Assembly (NCBI RefSeq): GCF_014647535.1 | Contig: NZ_BMPJ01000011.1 | Span: 1 to 64,000, forward strand | Length of the DNA: 64,000 nucleotides | Reading direction: 5' to 3' | Source of the DNA: Thermus composti | GTDB taxonomy: Bacteria > Deinococcota > Deinococci > Deinococcales > Thermaceae | Part shown: positions 1 through 9,734 of the stretch, piece by piece | Position numbering within the stretch: position 1 is the stretch's first letter | Layout of the letters: each line of letters starts with the position of its first letter | Made by a program: the position numbers and the translations under genes | The notes under the pieces: generated by a model | What the model was told of the DNA's origin: nothing | Databases searched by the model: none | Seen by the model: only the letters and a program-made list of their open reading frames with translations

Positions 1-80
1 CGGTACCAGATACGGGCTGCGCCCGCAAGGGGAGATTTACCACGAAACGGAGATGTGGGTAAAGTCCTGCAAAAATCCCC
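1..80. other. Left edge, no gene recognised
   Basis: No start-to-stop reading frame of convincing character lies here. A short 5-bp inverted repeat (CGGGC at 13-17, GCCCG at 21-25) could be what remains of an upstream terminator, but the flanking sequence lies outside the window. Confidence 0.4.
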
Positions 81-108
81 TTGATCGGGTTTCGGGGTCT
101 AGTATACT
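81..108 (+). promoter_or_regulatory. Sigma-A-type promoter of the lipoprotein-subtilase operon
   Basis: TTGATC at 81-86 and TATACT at 103-108 are separated by 16 bp. This places the transcription start near 115, about 23 nt before the ATG at 138, leaving room for the GAGGAGGG ribosome-binding site at 125-132. Confidence 0.7.
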
Positions 109-137
109 GGAAGCCGTACCTCACGAGGAGGGAAGCT

Positions 138-1724
138 ATGAAAGGACGCGGTTTGGCAACCCTAAGCCTTTTGGCCCTTGGCCTTTGGGCCTGCACGCCT
201 CCGCCCCCGCCTCCCCCTCAAGGCCTCCAAGGCCACGTCTTCACCAGCTCCAGCGCCGGAGGGCAGCCGGTCCACGGGGCCAAGGTGGTGGTGAAGGTGA
301 GCAACCAGACCCTCCAGGCCACCACCGGTCTGGACGGGGGTTTTGCGCTCCAAATCCCGGGCAACGCCCAGACCTTCACCCTCACCGTCATCCCCCCGGC
401 GGGCCAGGGAATGGCCGCCCTCACCTACGAGAACGTCCCCGTGGCCGCCTACAAGTCTCCCTACGGGGCCGCCTCGGAGATGAACATCTACCTCCCGGCC
501 CCGGCCTCGAGGACGCTCCCCGGCTACCCCGCGCGCACGGGGTACGTGGCGGGCACGGTGACCCTAGACGGCAACCCGGTGGCGAGCACTACCCCAAGAG
601 GGCTTTCCCAGCTTTTTGACCCGCCCACCCCTTGCGAGGACGGCCTGGTGGTCTTCGGGGGTTCCCGCACCGTAACCACCGACGGCAGCGGCCAGTACCA
701 GATCCCCGTGACCTCCACCAACAACCTCTACGCCGCTTCAGGAAGCCTTTGGGCCGGAAACTACACGGGAACCGATACGGGGAATTGCAACACCGCCACC
801 GAGTACTACTGGAGCGAGTTCCAATACATCCCTGAGGTCAGGGTGTACCTGAACGGCTCCACCACTTCCCAAAACGTGGCCCTAGAGGCCTTTGACCCCG
901 GGATCAACTCCAGCCGGGTCGTTTCCCTCCAGGTAACCCACGATTACTCCGGCCTTTCCGGGTTCCACTTTAACCCCAACGACAGCAGCTGGAACGCGTA
1001 CGCCGTAAGCATACCTTCCTTTGTTCACGCCATCCACTCGGGGGAGGTAGAGCTGGGGCAGTATTACTTCTTCGGAGAAAGCTCCAAGACCCTCCGGGTA
1101 TACAAGATTTCCTCGGGAACCACCTCCCAGCAAATCTCCCTTTCCCATGGGGCCTTACGCTTTGACCCCAACACGTTCACTCTCCAAGACGCTTCCTTTG
1201 TTTACCAGTGGCGGGACGGCACCAACCTCAACCAAGGCCTCACCGCCACCTTCCTGGACACCCCCAAGCTCCAGGTAAACGACGGGGCGACCCTAGGCAC
1301 CAACCCCACCCTCTCCTGGAACCCGGTGAACGGGGCCAAGGTCTACGTGGTCTCGGTGTACGATGCCCAAGGCGCCCTGGTCTGGGCGGGCTTCACCCCC
1401 AACACCTCCATCACCGTGCCCATCGGCCTACAAAGCGGGGCCACTTACTTCTGGGACGTCTACACCGACGACCAGACGGAGATACTGGACTACATCGGCA
1501 TGGACCCCGCAGCCTTGCAAGCCAGGCTTTACGTGGACCTAAACCACTACCCACGCCTGAAGGGCCTCCAGACCTCCCCGGTCAACCGCTACCGAGGCGA
1601 GCTGGCCCGGGCCTTCCGGGAAACCCTGGGGTACCTTCCCGGTCCCCAGGCCGCCTACCAGGACCTCCTACAAAACGGTTACCGGGAAAGCGTGAGCGAA
1701 ACCCGCTCCTTCACGGTCCAGTAA
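138..1724 (+). CDS. Secreted lipoprotein with carboxypeptidase-regulatory-like domains
   Basis: The 528-residue protein starts at the ATG preceded by GAGGAGGG; the open frame extends further upstream, but only through promoter sequence. The N-terminus is a lipoprotein signal (basic MKGRG, hydrophobic stretch, lipobox LWAC near residue 20) followed by a proline run. Two beta-rich segments starting with GHVF and GYVAGTVTLDG look like carboxypeptidase regulatory-like (transthyretin-fold) domains, and the region around residues 390-470 resembles a fibronectin type III-like domain. No catalytic motif is visible, so a surface-anchored structural or binding role is inferred. It is followed after 10 nt by a subtilase lipoprotein, and the strong SD of that gene overlaps this stop codon, so the two are cotranscribed and may act together at the cell surface. 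Confidence 0.75.
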   Translation: MKGRGLATLSLLALGLWACTPPPPPPPQGLQGHVFTSSSAGGQPVHGAKVVVKVSNQTLQATTGLDGGFALQIPGNAQTFTLTVIPPAGQGMAALTYENVPVAAYKSPYGAASEMNIYLPAPASRTLPGYPARTGYVAGTVTLDGNPVASTTPRGLSQLFDPPTPCEDGLVVFGGSRTVTTDGSGQYQIPVTSTNNLYAASGSLWAGNYTGTDTGNCNTATEYYWSEFQYIPEVRVYLNGSTTSQNVALEAFDPGINSSRVVSLQVTHDYSGLSGFHFNPNDSSWNAYAVSIPSFVHAIHSGEVELGQYYFFGESSKTLRVYKISSGTTSQQISLSHGALRFDPNTFTLQDASFVYQWRDGTNLNQGLTATFLDTPKLQVNDGATLGTNPTLSWNPVNGAKVYVVSVYDAQGALVWAGFTPNTSITVPIGLQSGATYFWDVYTDDQTEILDYIGMDPAALQARLYVDLNHYPRLKGLQTSPVNRYRGELARAFRETLGYLPGPQAAYQDLLQNGYRESVSETRSFTVQ

Positions 1725-1734
1725 GGAGGTAGCC

Positions 1735-3159
1735 ATGCGCTTCTGGAAGAACCTGATCCCTCTTGTTCTACTGCTTGCCGCCTGCGGCCAAAACCCGCAA
1801 ACCCAGACGCCCTCCCTCGGGCCCCGGCTCACCTCCATCGGGGGCGAGCCCGCGGTGGCGGGGGAGATCCTGGTGAAGTACAAGCCCGGCCTCCACCCAC
1901 AAAACCTAGCCCCCTTGGGGCAGAGCGTGGCCGTTCAAAGCCTCTCCGACCCCGCTTGGGGAAGCCTGGTGCGGGTGAAGGTCCCCGAAGGCCAAGAGGA
2001 AGCCTATATCCAGGCGTACAGCGCACACCCCGAGGTGGAGTACGCCGAGCCCAACTACTGGGTGACCAACCCTGCCCGGGAGGTCCTTTCCACGCTAAGC
2101 CTGCCCCAGAAGCCCCAGGGTCTAAGACCCCAGGCCTACTCGGATAACGTGACCGACCCCTACTTCACCAACGTTCCGCCGGGGGACCCCTTGGCGGCCA
2201 CAGGGGCGGACGGCACGTCCTACACCAACGTCCCTTACCTCTGGGGCATCCACCGCATCCGGGCCCCGAAAGTCTGGGACCAGGGCTACCGGGGCCAGGG
2301 GGTGGTGGTGGCCGTGGTGGACGAGGGGATAGACCTAACCCACCCCGATCTCCAGGCCAACCTTTGGACCAACCCCAACCCCAATAGTGCTACCTGCCCC
2401 GGCCTCCACGGCTACGATTTCGTGGACGACGACCCCGACCCGTCCGACTCCGGCGGCCACGGCACCCACGTGGCGGGCACCATCGCCGCCGCGGCCAACG
2501 GGCAAGGGGTGGTGGGCGTGGCCCCCGAGGCCAAGCTCATGGCCCTGCGGGGCCTTGGCTACTTCGGCGGCACCAACTACATGCTGGTCCGGGCCCTCAA
2601 GTACGCCGCCGACTGCGGGGCGAAGGTGGTGAACAACTCCTGGGGCTCCGGGGCCCGGAGCAAGGCCTTCCTGGACGTCCTGCAGTACGGCACGGGCAAG
2701 GGGGTGGTCTACGTCTTTTCCGCCGGTAACAGCTACCGCTCGGGCAACCGGCCCTCCTACCCGGTGAGCTACAGCACCCTTATCCCCGGGGTCATCGGCG
2801 TGGGGGCCAGCAGCAACGACAACCGCCGGGCGGGCTTCTCCAACGCCGGCCCCTACGTGACCGTGGTGGCTCCTGGGGCGGCGATCCTCTCCACGGTGCC
2901 CGTGGCCCAAAACCCCGGCGACCCCTACGCCTTCCTGCAAGGCACCTCCATGGCTTCCCCCCACGTGACCGGGGTGGTGGCCCTCCTCCTCTCCGCCAAG
3001 CCCAGCGCCACCCCAGAAGCCATCCGCCTCACCCTGGAGCAAGGGGCCAACGCCACACTCACCGCCCAGGCCGCCAAGCCCGACTACGCCGCCGGGGGGC
3101 AGTACGGCTACGGCCTGGTGGACGCCAAGGCCAGCCTGGATATCCTCCTCGGCCAGTAG
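1735..3159 (+). CDS. Subtilisin-family serine protease, lipoprotein-anchored
   Basis: This 474-residue S8 peptidase has an intact triad: Asp196 in VVDEGID, His242 in GGHGTHVAG and Ser405 in GTSMASPH. The N-terminus is a lipoprotein signal peptide ending in LLAAC (Cys17). Residues about 40-110 resemble an inhibitor-I9-like propeptide, ending in VEYAEPNY. The ATG follows TAAGGAGGT, which also contains the stop of the upstream lipoprotein gene. The length fits a propeptide plus a roughly 300-residue catalytic domain with no C-terminal extension. It is expected to degrade proteins outside the cytoplasmic membrane for peptide nutrition. It is clearly not aqualysin I, whose architecture differs. 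Confidence 0.9.
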   Translation: MRFWKNLIPLVLLLAACGQNPQTQTPSLGPRLTSIGGEPAVAGEILVKYKPGLHPQNLAPLGQSVAVQSLSDPAWGSLVRVKVPEGQEEAYIQAYSAHPEVEYAEPNYWVTNPAREVLSTLSLPQKPQGLRPQAYSDNVTDPYFTNVPPGDPLAATGADGTSYTNVPYLWGIHRIRAPKVWDQGYRGQGVVVAVVDEGIDLTHPDLQANLWTNPNPNSATCPGLHGYDFVDDDPDPSDSGGHGTHVAGTIAAAANGQGVVGVAPEAKLMALRGLGYFGGTNYMLVRALKYAADCGAKVVNNSWGSGARSKAFLDVLQYGTGKGVVYVFSAGNSYRSGNRPSYPVSYSTLIPGVIGVGASSNDNRRAGFSNAGPYVTVVAPGAAILSTVPVAQNPGDPYAFLQGTSMASPHVTGVVALLLSAKPSATPEAIRLTLEQGANATLTAQAAKPDYAAGGQYGYGLVDAKASLDILLGQ

Positions 3160-3173
3160 GCGATACCCGGTTG

Positions 3174-3199
3174 GGGCCCCCGGTCTGACCCGGGGGCCC
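3174..3199 (+). terminator. Hairpin terminator after the subtilase gene
   Basis: A perfect 10-bp stem (GGGCCCCCGG at 3174-3183, CCGGGGGCCC at 3190-3199) with a 6-nt loop is followed by TTT. It separates the subtilase gene from the next small gene. Confidence 0.6.
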
Positions 3200-3219
3200 T
3201 TTCGGCAAAAAGGAGGCCT

Positions 3220-3603
3220 ATGCGTTGCAAAGCTCTTCTGTTCTTGCTACTCCTAGGGCTCGCCCTGGCCCAAGCGCCCGTTCCCCGGCCCAGGCCCCCC
3301 GAGGAACCCAAGCCCGCCTGGTCCTTGCGAATAGAGGTGGCCAAAGCCGGTGTGCCCTTGCCGGGGGTCCTGGTTCTACTCCAGGAAATAGCCCCCAACC
3401 GCCTGCCCATCCGGCAGACCCACCCGCGGCTCACCGGCCCCGAGGGCTGGGTGGAGCTTCCCCTCGAGGCCAGCCCGGAGCGCTTCCTCCTGCTCCTCTA
3501 TAGCCGCGAGGAAAACCTCAGGCTCCAGGCGCCCCTTCACCTTCTCCTGGGCACCTGGAGCCTGGGCCCCTACCGCCTAAGCCTGGCGCTGCGAGCGCCC
3601 TAG
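3220..3603 (+). CDS. Small exported protein of unknown function
   Basis: The 127-residue product starts at an ATG 4 nt after AAAAAGGAGG. Residues 1-18 form a classical signal peptide (MRCKA, a leucine-rich core, then ALAQ), after which comes a proline-rich linker (PVPRPRPPEEPKP). The remainder is a single beta-rich domain of about 90 residues with the look of a carboxypeptidase-regulatory or Cna-B-like fold (GVPLPGVLVLLQE). I do not recognise a named family. Its stop codon overlaps that of the convergent lpd gene in the sequence CTAG. It follows the other secreted genes and probably belongs functionally with them. Confidence 0.6.
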   Translation: MRCKALLFLLLLGLALAQAPVPRPRPPEEPKPAWSLRIEVAKAGVPLPGVLVLLQEIAPNRLPIRQTHPRLTGPEGWVELPLEASPERFLLLLYSREENLRLQAPLHLLLGTWSLGPYRLSLALRAP

Positions 3604-4967
3604 AGGTGAATGGGCTTCTCCCACGCCGCCAAGGCGGCCTCCTTGAGGATCTCGGAAAGGGAGGGGTGGGCGTGGGGGGCGCGGCCTAAGTCCTCGGCGC
3701 TGGCCTTGAAGAAGATGGCCAAGCTGGCCTCGGCCAGGATGTCCCCCGCCCGGGCCCCGATGGCGTGGACCCCCAGGATGCGGTCCGTCTTGGCGTGGGC
3801 CAGGACCTTGACGAAGCCCTCCGTCTCCCCCATGGCCCGGGCGCGGCCGCTGGCGGAGTAGGGGAACTTCCCCACCTTGTAGGGGATGCCCTTCTCCCTT
3901 AGTTCCTCCTCGGTGTAGCCTACCCCGGCGATCTCGGGGTGGGTGTAGACCACGCTGGGGATGGCCTGGTAGTCCACGTGGCCAAACCCCGTGGCCATGT
4001 GCTCCACGGCGGCGATGCCCTCTTCGCTGGCCTTATGGGCCAGCATGGGGCCCCTTATGACGTCCCCGATGGCGTAGATGTGGGGCACACGGGTCCTTAA
4101 GTGCTCGTCCACGGGGATCCTCCCCCGCTCGTCCGTGGAAAGCCCGGCGTTTTCCAGGGAAAGCCCCTCGGTGTAGGGCCTCCGGCCCACGGCCACGAGG
4201 ACCCGGTCCGCCTCGAGGACCTCGCCCCCCTCCAGCTCCACCCGGGCCCCCTTGGCCTGGGGCACCACGGCGGTAACCCGCACCCCGGTGCGGATGGCGA
4301 GGCCTTCCTTCTTGAAGACCCTTTCCGCCGCCCGGGAAAGCTCGGCGTCCATGGTGGGGAGGATCCGGTCCATGTACTCCAGGACGAGGACCTCCGCCCC
4401 CAGGCGGTGCCAGACCACGCCAAGCTCCAGCCCGATCACCCCGCCCCCCACCACGATGAGCCTCTTCGGCACCTCGGGGAAGGAAAGGGCCTCGGTGGAG
4501 GTCACCACCCTTTCGTAGTCCACCTGGGCCCAAGGGGGGATGAGGGGGGTAGAGCCTGTAGCGATGAGGATGAAGCGGGCTTCTAGCTCCTCTCCCGTTT
4601 CCTCCACCAGGACCTTCCGCTCCGAGAGGAAGCGGGCCGTGCCCTGGTGGCGGGCGATGCCGTTTTTCTTGAAGAGGAACTCAATGCCTTGGGTGTTGGC
4701 CTGGACCACCTTGTCCTTGTGGACCATGAGGGCGGGAAGGTCCAGGCTAAAGCCCTTCACCTTGGCCCCAAGGAGGCCCTTTTTCACCTCGTAGATCCGC
4801 TCGGTGGTCTCTAGGAGGGCCTTGGAGGGGATGCACCCCACCCGGAGGCAGGTCCCCCCGAGGGCCCTCTCCTTCTCCACCACCCCCACCTTCATCCCCA
4901 GCTGGGCGGCCCTGATGGCGGCCACATACCCGCCGGGGCCAGCGCCGATGACCAGGAGATCGTACAC
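3600..4967 (-). CDS. lpd: Dihydrolipoamide dehydrogenase (E3) of the 2-oxoglutarate dehydrogenase operon
   Basis: This FAD-dependent pyridine nucleotide-disulfide oxidoreductase reoxidises dihydrolipoyl groups on E2 with NAD+. I chose the GTG at 4965-4967 (455 residues, starting MYDLLVIGAGPGGY) because it follows AGGAGGTGTAGC and the family begins just before the FAD-binding GxGxxG. Redox cysteines are C40 and C45 in GGTCLRVGCIP; the NAD-binding fold is at VVGGGVIGLE; the C-terminal catalytic dyad is His434/Glu439 in HAHPSLSE. One nucleotide separates it from the sucB stop, making it the third gene of sucA-sucB-lpd. A second E3 gene lies at 28573-29958, so each complex appears to have a dedicated E3. 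Confidence 0.93.
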   Translation of the reverse strand: MYDLLVIGAGPGGYVAAIRAAQLGMKVGVVEKERALGGTCLRVGCIPSKALLETTERIYEVKKGLLGAKVKGFSLDLPALMVHKDKVVQANTQGIEFLFKKNGIARHQGTARFLSERKVLVEETGEELEARFILIATGSTPLIPPWAQVDYERVVTSTEALSFPEVPKRLIVVGGGVIGLELGVVWHRLGAEVLVLEYMDRILPTMDAELSRAAERVFKKEGLAIRTGVRVTAVVPQAKGARVELEGGEVLEADRVLVAVGRRPYTEGLSLENAGLSTDERGRIPVDEHLRTRVPHIYAIGDVIRGPMLAHKASEEGIAAVEHMATGFGHVDYQAIPSVVYTHPEIAGVGYTEEELREKGIPYKVGKFPYSASGRARAMGETEGFVKVLAHAKTDRILGVHAIGARAGDILAEASLAIFFKASAEDLGRAPHAHPSLSEILKEAALAAWEKPIHL

Positions 4968-4968
4968 G

Positions 4969-6183
4969 CTACACCTCCAGAAGCAGGCGGACCGGGTTTT
5001 CAATGAGCTCCTTCACCCGGCGGAGGAAGGTCACCGCCTCCCGCCCGTCCACGATGCGGTGATCGTAGGAGAGGGCCAGGTACATCATGGGCCTTATGAC
5101 CACCTGGCCGTCCCGGGCCACGGGCCTTTCCTGGATGGCGTGCATGCCCAGGATGCCCACCTGGGGTGGGTTGAGGAGGGGGGTGGAGTTCAAGGAGCCG
5201 TAGATCCCCCCGTTGGTGATGGTGAAGGTGCCCCCCATGAGCTCCTCGGGCTTGAGCTTCTTGGTGCGGGCCCTTTCGGCGAAGTCGGCGATCTGCCGCT
5301 CAATCTCGGCGAAGGAGAGGCGGTCGGCGTCGCGGATCACCGGCACCACCAGCCCCTCGCCCCCGCCCACGGCGATGCCAATGTCGTAGTAGCGGTGGTA
5401 GACGATGTGGTTGTCCCGGATCTCGGCGTTGAGCTCGGGGATCTCCTTGAGGGCCTGGACCACGGCCTTGACGAAGAAGCTCATGAAGCCCAGCTTGACC
5501 CCGTGCTTCTTCTGGAAGGCCTCGCCCAACTCCTTCCTAAGGGCGATGACCGCCGACATGTCCGCCTCGTTGAAGGTGGTGAGCATGGCCGTGGTCTGTC
5601 GGACCATGAGGAGGCGCTCGGCGATCCGGCGGCGAAGGGGCGTCATGGGCACCGCCTCGCTCACCCGCCAGGGCCTGTCGGCGGGGGCCTGCGTGGGGGT
5701 GGAGGGCGGGGGCGCGGGGCGGGCGGGGGGAGGGGGCGGGGCTTCCTGGGGCTTGGCGGGGGCGCTCTCCAGGTGGCGCAGCACGTCCTCCTTGAGGATC
5801 CGCCCCCCAAGGCCCGTCCCCTGGACCTCCGCCGGGAAGACGCCCTTTTCCTGCATGAGGCGCTCGGCGGCGGGCATGGCAAGAGGCCCTTGGGCGGGCT
5901 CCTTGGGGGCCTCGGCGGGGGCCTGGGCCTGGGGCTTCGCCTCCGCTGCCCCCGCCTCGAGAAGGGCGATGGCCTCCCCCACCCGGGCGGTCTCCCCGGT
6001 CTGCTTCAGGATCCGCTTCAGGGTCCCGGCGAAGGGGGCGGGGAGCTCCAGGGTGGCCTTGTCGGTGATGAGCTCCACCAAAGGCTCGTCCTGGGCGAAG
6101 CTTTCCCCTTCCTTCTTGAGCCAAGCGCCGATCTCCACTTCTACGATGCTTTCGCCCACGGAGGGCACCTTGAGTTCCTGCAC
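4969..6183 (-). CDS. sucB: Dihydrolipoamide succinyltransferase (E2o)
   Basis: This 404-residue E2 of 2-oxoglutarate dehydrogenase has one lipoyl domain with the modified lysine at K42 (ITDKAT), an Ala/Pro-rich hinge, a peripheral subunit-binding domain near 110-150 and a catalytic acyltransferase domain ending in [13 protein letters not shown] (His375, Asp379). The start is a GTG preceded by AAGGAGGTAGCC. The succinyl-transferase assignment rests mainly on the gene order with sucA. A second linker rich in Pro and Ala (about 150-185) is typical of high-GC organisms. The lipoyl lysine would be modified by the LipB/LipA pair encoded at 31.2-32.9 kb. Confidence 0.93.
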   Translation of the reverse strand: MQELKVPSVGESIVEVEIGAWLKKEGESFAQDEPLVELITDKATLELPAPFAGTLKRILKQTGETARVGEAIALLEAGAAEAKPQAQAPAEAPKEPAQGPLAMPAAERLMQEKGVFPAEVQGTGLGGRILKEDVLRHLESAPAKPQEAPPPPPARPAPPPSTPTQAPADRPWRVSEAVPMTPLRRRIAERLLMVRQTTAMLTTFNEADMSAVIALRKELGEAFQKKHGVKLGFMSFFVKAVVQALKEIPELNAEIRDNHIVYHRYYDIGIAVGGGEGLVVPVIRDADRLSFAEIERQIADFAERARTKKLKPEELMGGTFTITNGGIYGSLNSTPLLNPPQVGILGMHAIQERPVARDGQVVIRPMMYLALSYDHRIVDGREAVTFLRRVKELIENPVRLLLEV

Positions 6184-6193
6184 GGCTACCTCC

Positions 6194-8884
6194 TTACCTG
6201 AACGCTTCCTCTAAAAGCTCTTCCTGCTCCAGCTTGTGGACCTTGGAGGAACCCACGGCGGGGCTTGGGGACTCGGGCCGGGCCACCACGGAGAAGGGGT
6301 GGCCGTAGATCTCCCCGCAGAAGCGGGCGGAGAGGTACCACCAGGCCCCCTGGTTGATGGGTTCCTCCTGCACGTAGACCACCGGCACCTTCTTGGGGTA
6401 GAAGCCCAGGGCCTCCTTGAGCTCGGCCTCGGGGAAGGGGTAGAGGAGTTCCAGCCTCAGGATGGCCACGTCCTCCGCCTGAAGCTCCTTGCGCTTCTGC
6501 AGGAGGTCGTAGTAGACCTTGCCCGAGGTGAGGAGGACCTTCCGCGCCCCCTTGACCCTCTCCGGGATCACCTTCTGGAAGCGCCCCTCCGCAAGCTCCT
6601 CCAGGGCGGAAACCACCTCGGGGTGGCGAAGGAGGCTCTTGGGGGTCATGACCACCAGGGGCTTGCGGATCTTCCGCTTCACCTGGCGGCGGAGGAGGTG
6701 GAAGAACTGGGCGGGGGTGGTGGGGTAGGCCACCTGGAGGTTGTCCTTGGCCCCAAGCTGCAAGAAGCGCTCTAGCCTCGCGGAGGAGTGCTCGGGGCCT
6801 TGGCCCTCGAGACCATGGGGCAGGAGGAGCACAAGCCCGGAAAGCCGTTGCCACTTGGCCTCGGCGCTCGCCAGGAACTGGTCTATGTAGACCTGGGCCA
6901 CGTTGACGAAGTCCCCGAACTGGGCCTCCCAGAGGACGAGGCCCTCGGGGTAGTCCAGGCTGTAGCCGTACTCAAACCCCAAGACCCCGGCCTCGGAGAG
7001 GGGGGAGTTGTAAATCTCCACCTCCGCCTGGCCCTCGGCCAGGTGCTGGAGGGGAATGTAGCGCTCCCCGGTGCGGTGGTCGTAAAGGGCAGCGTGGCGC
7101 TGGGTGAAGGTGCCCCGAAGGGCGTCCTGGCCCGTGAGGCGCACCCGGTGCCCCTCCACCGCCAAGGTGGCGAAGGCCAGGGCCTCGGCGGCGGCCCAGT
7201 CCACGGGCCGCTTCTCCTCGGCCATCTCCCGGCGGGCCTCGAGGAAGCGCTTGAGCTTGGGGTGCACCTGGAAGCCCTCCGGCACCGAGCTAAGCCGCAA
7301 CAGGAGGTTCTTAAGCCCCTCCTTGGGGAAGGAGGTGTCCGCCTCGGGCACCAGGTGGTCGGGCCCCCCCACGTAGCCCTGCCACACCCCGCCCAGGGCG
7401 CTGTAGACCACGGGGGTGGCCTCGGCCTTCACCCGGGCGAACTCGCTTTCCAGCCGCTCCAGGTAGGCCTCCTCCCAGGCCTTAAGCTCCTCCTCGGAGA
7501 CCAGGCCCTCCGCCAAGAGCCTCTCGGCGTAGACCCGCCAGGGCTCGGGCTTCTTGGCGATGAGGGCGTACATGGGGGCTTGGGTGAAGGTGGGCTCGTC
7601 CGTCTCGTTGTGCCCGCGGCGGCGGTAGCCCACCAGGTCAAGGACCACGTCCTTGCCGTAGCGGCTCCGGTACTCCAGGGCGAGGGCGAGGACGAAGAGG
7701 AGCTCGTCCAGGGCCTCGGCGTTCACGTGGAAGATGGGCGCCCCCACCATCTTGGCGATGTCCGTGGGGTAGCGGCCGGAGGTGTACTCCGAGGGCAGGG
7801 TGGTGAAGCCCAGCTGGTTGTTGGCCACGATGTGGAGGGTGCCCCCCACCCGGTAGCCGGGAAGCTGGGAGAGGTTTAGGGTCTCCTGGACGATCCCCTC
7901 TCCGATGAAGGCCGCGTCCCCGTGGACCAAGACGGCGAGGCCCCGCTTCCTCTCCCGGTCGCCGAAGCGGTCCTGCTTGGCCCGAACCCTCCCCAGGGCC
8001 ACGGGGTTCACGAACTCCAGGTGGCTCGGGTTGAAGTTGAGGGAGATGTGCACCTTGCCGAAAGGGGTCTCCACGTCCGTGGAGTGGCCCAGGTGGTACT
8101 TCACGTCCCCCACGTACCCCTCGGGGAAGAGCTCCTCAAACTCCCGGAAGATCGCCTCAAAGGGCTTCTCCACCACGTGGGCCAGGACGTTGAGCCGGCC
8201 CCGGTGGGCCATGCCCAAGACCACCTCCCGCACCCCGAAGCGGGCCGCCTCCTGGACCGCCTCCTGGAGGAGGGGGATGAGGCTTTCCAGGCCCTCCACG
8301 CTGAAGGTCTTGGCCCCCAGGTACTTCCGTTGGAGGAAGGCCTCAAAAAGGCTCGCCTGGAGGAGGCTCCGCAAGACCCGCCGCCGCACCTCGGGGGCGG
8401 GCTTGGGCCAAGGGGCCTCAATCCGGGAAAGGAGCCACGCCCTTTCCTCGGGTTCCACGTGGGCCAGCTCAAACCCCACGGGGCCCAGGTAGGTGGCCTC
8501 GAGGCGCTCAAGGAGCTCCCCCAGGGTGGGGGCGCCGAAGAGGGGGGGAAGGGGCCTTTTCAGGTCCTCCGGGGAGAGGCCGTGGGCCTCGAGGGAAAGC
8601 GCCTTGGGCCTCGGCCGCTCCCGACCCAAGGGGTCGGTCCGGGCCGCCAGGTGCCCGAGCTCCCGGTAGGCCTGGCGCAAGGCCTCCACCTTGAGGAGGA
8701 AGGCGCCGTCCACGGCCTCGGCCATGGGCACCGGGGGCCTGGGTTCTCGTCGGCCGTCCTCCCAGGACTCCAGGGTGAGGGCCGAGAAGTACCGCCGCCA
8801 CTCCTCCGGCAGGGAAAAGGGATCCTCCAGGTACGCCCGGTAAAGGGCCTCCAGGTAGCCTTGGCTTTCCAGCGTGAGCTCCAT
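6194..8884 (-). CDS. sucA: 2-oxoglutarate dehydrogenase E1 component
   Basis: The 896-residue thiamine-diphosphate enzyme decarboxylates 2-oxoglutarate and transfers the succinyl group to SucB lipoate. Family signatures include the N-terminal E2-contact segment ([19 protein letters not shown]), [28 protein letters not shown], the TPP/Mg region [12 protein letters not shown], and the C-terminal half with [16 protein letters not shown]. The length is slightly below the usual 930. The ATG at 8882-8884 lies about 20 nt downstream of a strong promoter (8904-8932). It is the first gene of the minus-strand operon sucA-sucB-lpd. Confidence 0.95.
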   Translation of the reverse strand: MELTLESQGYLEALYRAYLEDPFSLPEEWRRYFSALTLESWEDGRREPRPPVPMAEAVDGAFLLKVEALRQAYRELGHLAARTDPLGRERPRPKALSLEAHGLSPEDLKRPLPPLFGAPTLGELLERLEATYLGPVGFELAHVEPEERAWLLSRIEAPWPKPAPEVRRRVLRSLLQASLFEAFLQRKYLGAKTFSVEGLESLIPLLQEAVQEAARFGVREVVLGMAHRGRLNVLAHVVEKPFEAIFREFEELFPEGYVGDVKYHLGHSTDVETPFGKVHISLNFNPSHLEFVNPVALGRVRAKQDRFGDRERKRGLAVLVHGDAAFIGEGIVQETLNLSQLPGYRVGGTLHIVANNQLGFTTLPSEYTSGRYPTDIAKMVGAPIFHVNAEALDELLFVLALALEYRSRYGKDVVLDLVGYRRRGHNETDEPTFTQAPMYALIAKKPEPWRVYAERLLAEGLVSEEELKAWEEAYLERLESEFARVKAEATPVVYSALGGVWQGYVGGPDHLVPEADTSFPKEGLKNLLLRLSSVPEGFQVHPKLKRFLEARREMAEEKRPVDWAAAEALAFATLAVEGHRVRLTGQDALRGTFTQRHAALYDHRTGERYIPLQHLAEGQAEVEIYNSPLSEAGVLGFEYGYSLDYPEGLVLWEAQFGDFVNVAQVYIDQFLASAEAKWQRLSGLVLLLPHGLEGQGPEHSSARLERFLQLGAKDNLQVAYPTTPAQFFHLLRRQVKRKIRKPLVVMTPKSLLRHPEVVSALEELAEGRFQKVIPERVKGARKVLLTSGKVYYDLLQKRKELQAEDVAILRLELLYPFPEAELKEALGFYPKKVPVVYVQEEPINQGAWWYLSARFCGEIYGHPFSVVARPESPSPAVGSSKVHKLEQEELLEEAFR

Positions 8885-8903
8885 GCCTCGCCTCCAGGGG
8901 GGC

Positions 8904-8932
8904 GGTATACCCCTTCATCTACGCTACACCAA
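8904..8932 (-). promoter_or_regulatory. Promoter of the sucA operon
   Basis: On the minus strand TTGGTG (8927-8932) and TATACC (8904-8909) are separated by exactly 17 bp, giving a start point about 12-14 nt upstream of the sucA ATG. The -35 element lies inside an inverted repeat (8924-8944). Confidence 0.7.
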
Positions 8933-8944
8933 AAACCGGTGTAG
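8924..8944. promoter_or_regulatory. Inverted repeat overlapping the sucA -35 element, candidate operator
   Basis: CTACACC (8924-8930) and GGTGTAG (8938-8944) form a perfect 7-bp inverted repeat with a 7-nt spacer. It covers the sucA -35 box and lies between sucA and paaG. Dimeric repressor binding is an inference; it does not resemble the CNAACG-type PaaR site I recall from T. thermophilus. Confidence 0.45.
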
Positions 8945-8969
8945 GTGCGCCGCCCCTTACAATGGGGGC

Positions 8970-9734
8970 ATGGTGCTTCGCGAACGCCAGGGAGGGGTGC
9001 TCCTCCTCACCCTCAACCGGCCTGAAAAGCTCAACGCCCTGACCGCCGAGCTTCTGGAAAGCCTTTACCAAAGCCTAAAGGAGGCCAACCAAGACCCTTC
9101 CGTGAGGGCGGTCCTCCTCACGGGGGCGGGCAAGGCCTTCTCGGCGGGGCAGGACCTCAACGAGTTCGGCGAGGAGAAGCCCGACTACGAGGGCCACCTC
9201 CGCCGCTACAACCGGGTGGTGGAGGCCTTGAGCGGCCTGGAGAAACCCCTGGTGGTGGCGGTGAACGGACCGGCGGCGGGGGCGGGGATGAGCCTCGCCC
9301 TCTGGGGAGACCTGCGCTTGGCCGCGGTGGGGGCGAGCTTCACCACCGCCTTCGTGAGGATCGGCCTGGTCCCGGACTCGGGGATGAGCTTTCTCCTGCC
9401 CCGCCTGGTGGGCCTGAGCAAGGCCCAGGAGCTTCTTTTCCTCTCCCCCAGGCTCTCGGCGGAAGAAGCCCTCGCCCTGGGCCTGGTCCACAAGGTGGTC
9501 CCGGCGGAAAGCCTCCTGGAGGAGGCCCTGGCCCTGGCCCAGACCCTGGCCCAGGGGCCCACCCGGGCCTACGTCCTCACCCGGAAGCTCCTCCTGGAGA
9601 CCTACCGCCTCTCCCTCACCGAGGCCCTCTCCCTCGAGGCCATCCTCCAAGGGGAGGCGGGCCGGACCCAGGACCACGAGGAAGGGGTCAGGGCCTTCCG
9701 GGAGAAGCGCCCGCCCCGCTTCCAGGGCCGATGA
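8970..9734 (+). CDS. paaG: Enoyl-CoA hydratase/isomerase family protein, PaaG type
   Basis: The 254-residue crotonase-fold protein starts at the ATG at 8970; TACAAT at 8958-8963 sits 6 nt upstream, suggesting a leaderless mRNA. The oxyanion-hole segments are GAGKAFSAGQDL and GPAAGAGMSLAL. Asp136 falls in PDSGMSF, the position and motif of the catalytic aspartate of T. thermophilus PaaG, which isomerises ring-1,2-epoxyphenylacetyl-CoA to the oxepin. No other paa genes are nearby, so a role in general fatty-acid CoA metabolism cannot be excluded. The stop overlaps the ruvA ATG (ATGA), coupling two functionally unrelated genes. Confidence 0.8.
   Translation: MVLRERQGGVLLLTLNRPEKLNALTAELLESLYQSLKEANQDPSVRAVLLTGAGKAFSAGQDLNEFGEEKPDYEGHLRRYNRVVEALSGLEKPLVVAVNGPAAGAGMSLALWGDLRLAAVGASFTTAFVRIGLVPDSGMSFLLPRLVGLSKAQELLFLSPRLSAEEALALGLVHKVVPAESLLEEALALAQTLAQGPTRAYVLTRKLLLETYRLSLTEALSLEAILQGEAGRTQDHEEGVRAFREKRPPRFQGR

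Noticed and set aside
4804-6201. A 465-codon plus-strand frame opposite sucB
   Set aside because: Antisense shadow of a clear sucB; His/Gly/Leu-rich composition typical of the complement of GC-rich coding sequence.
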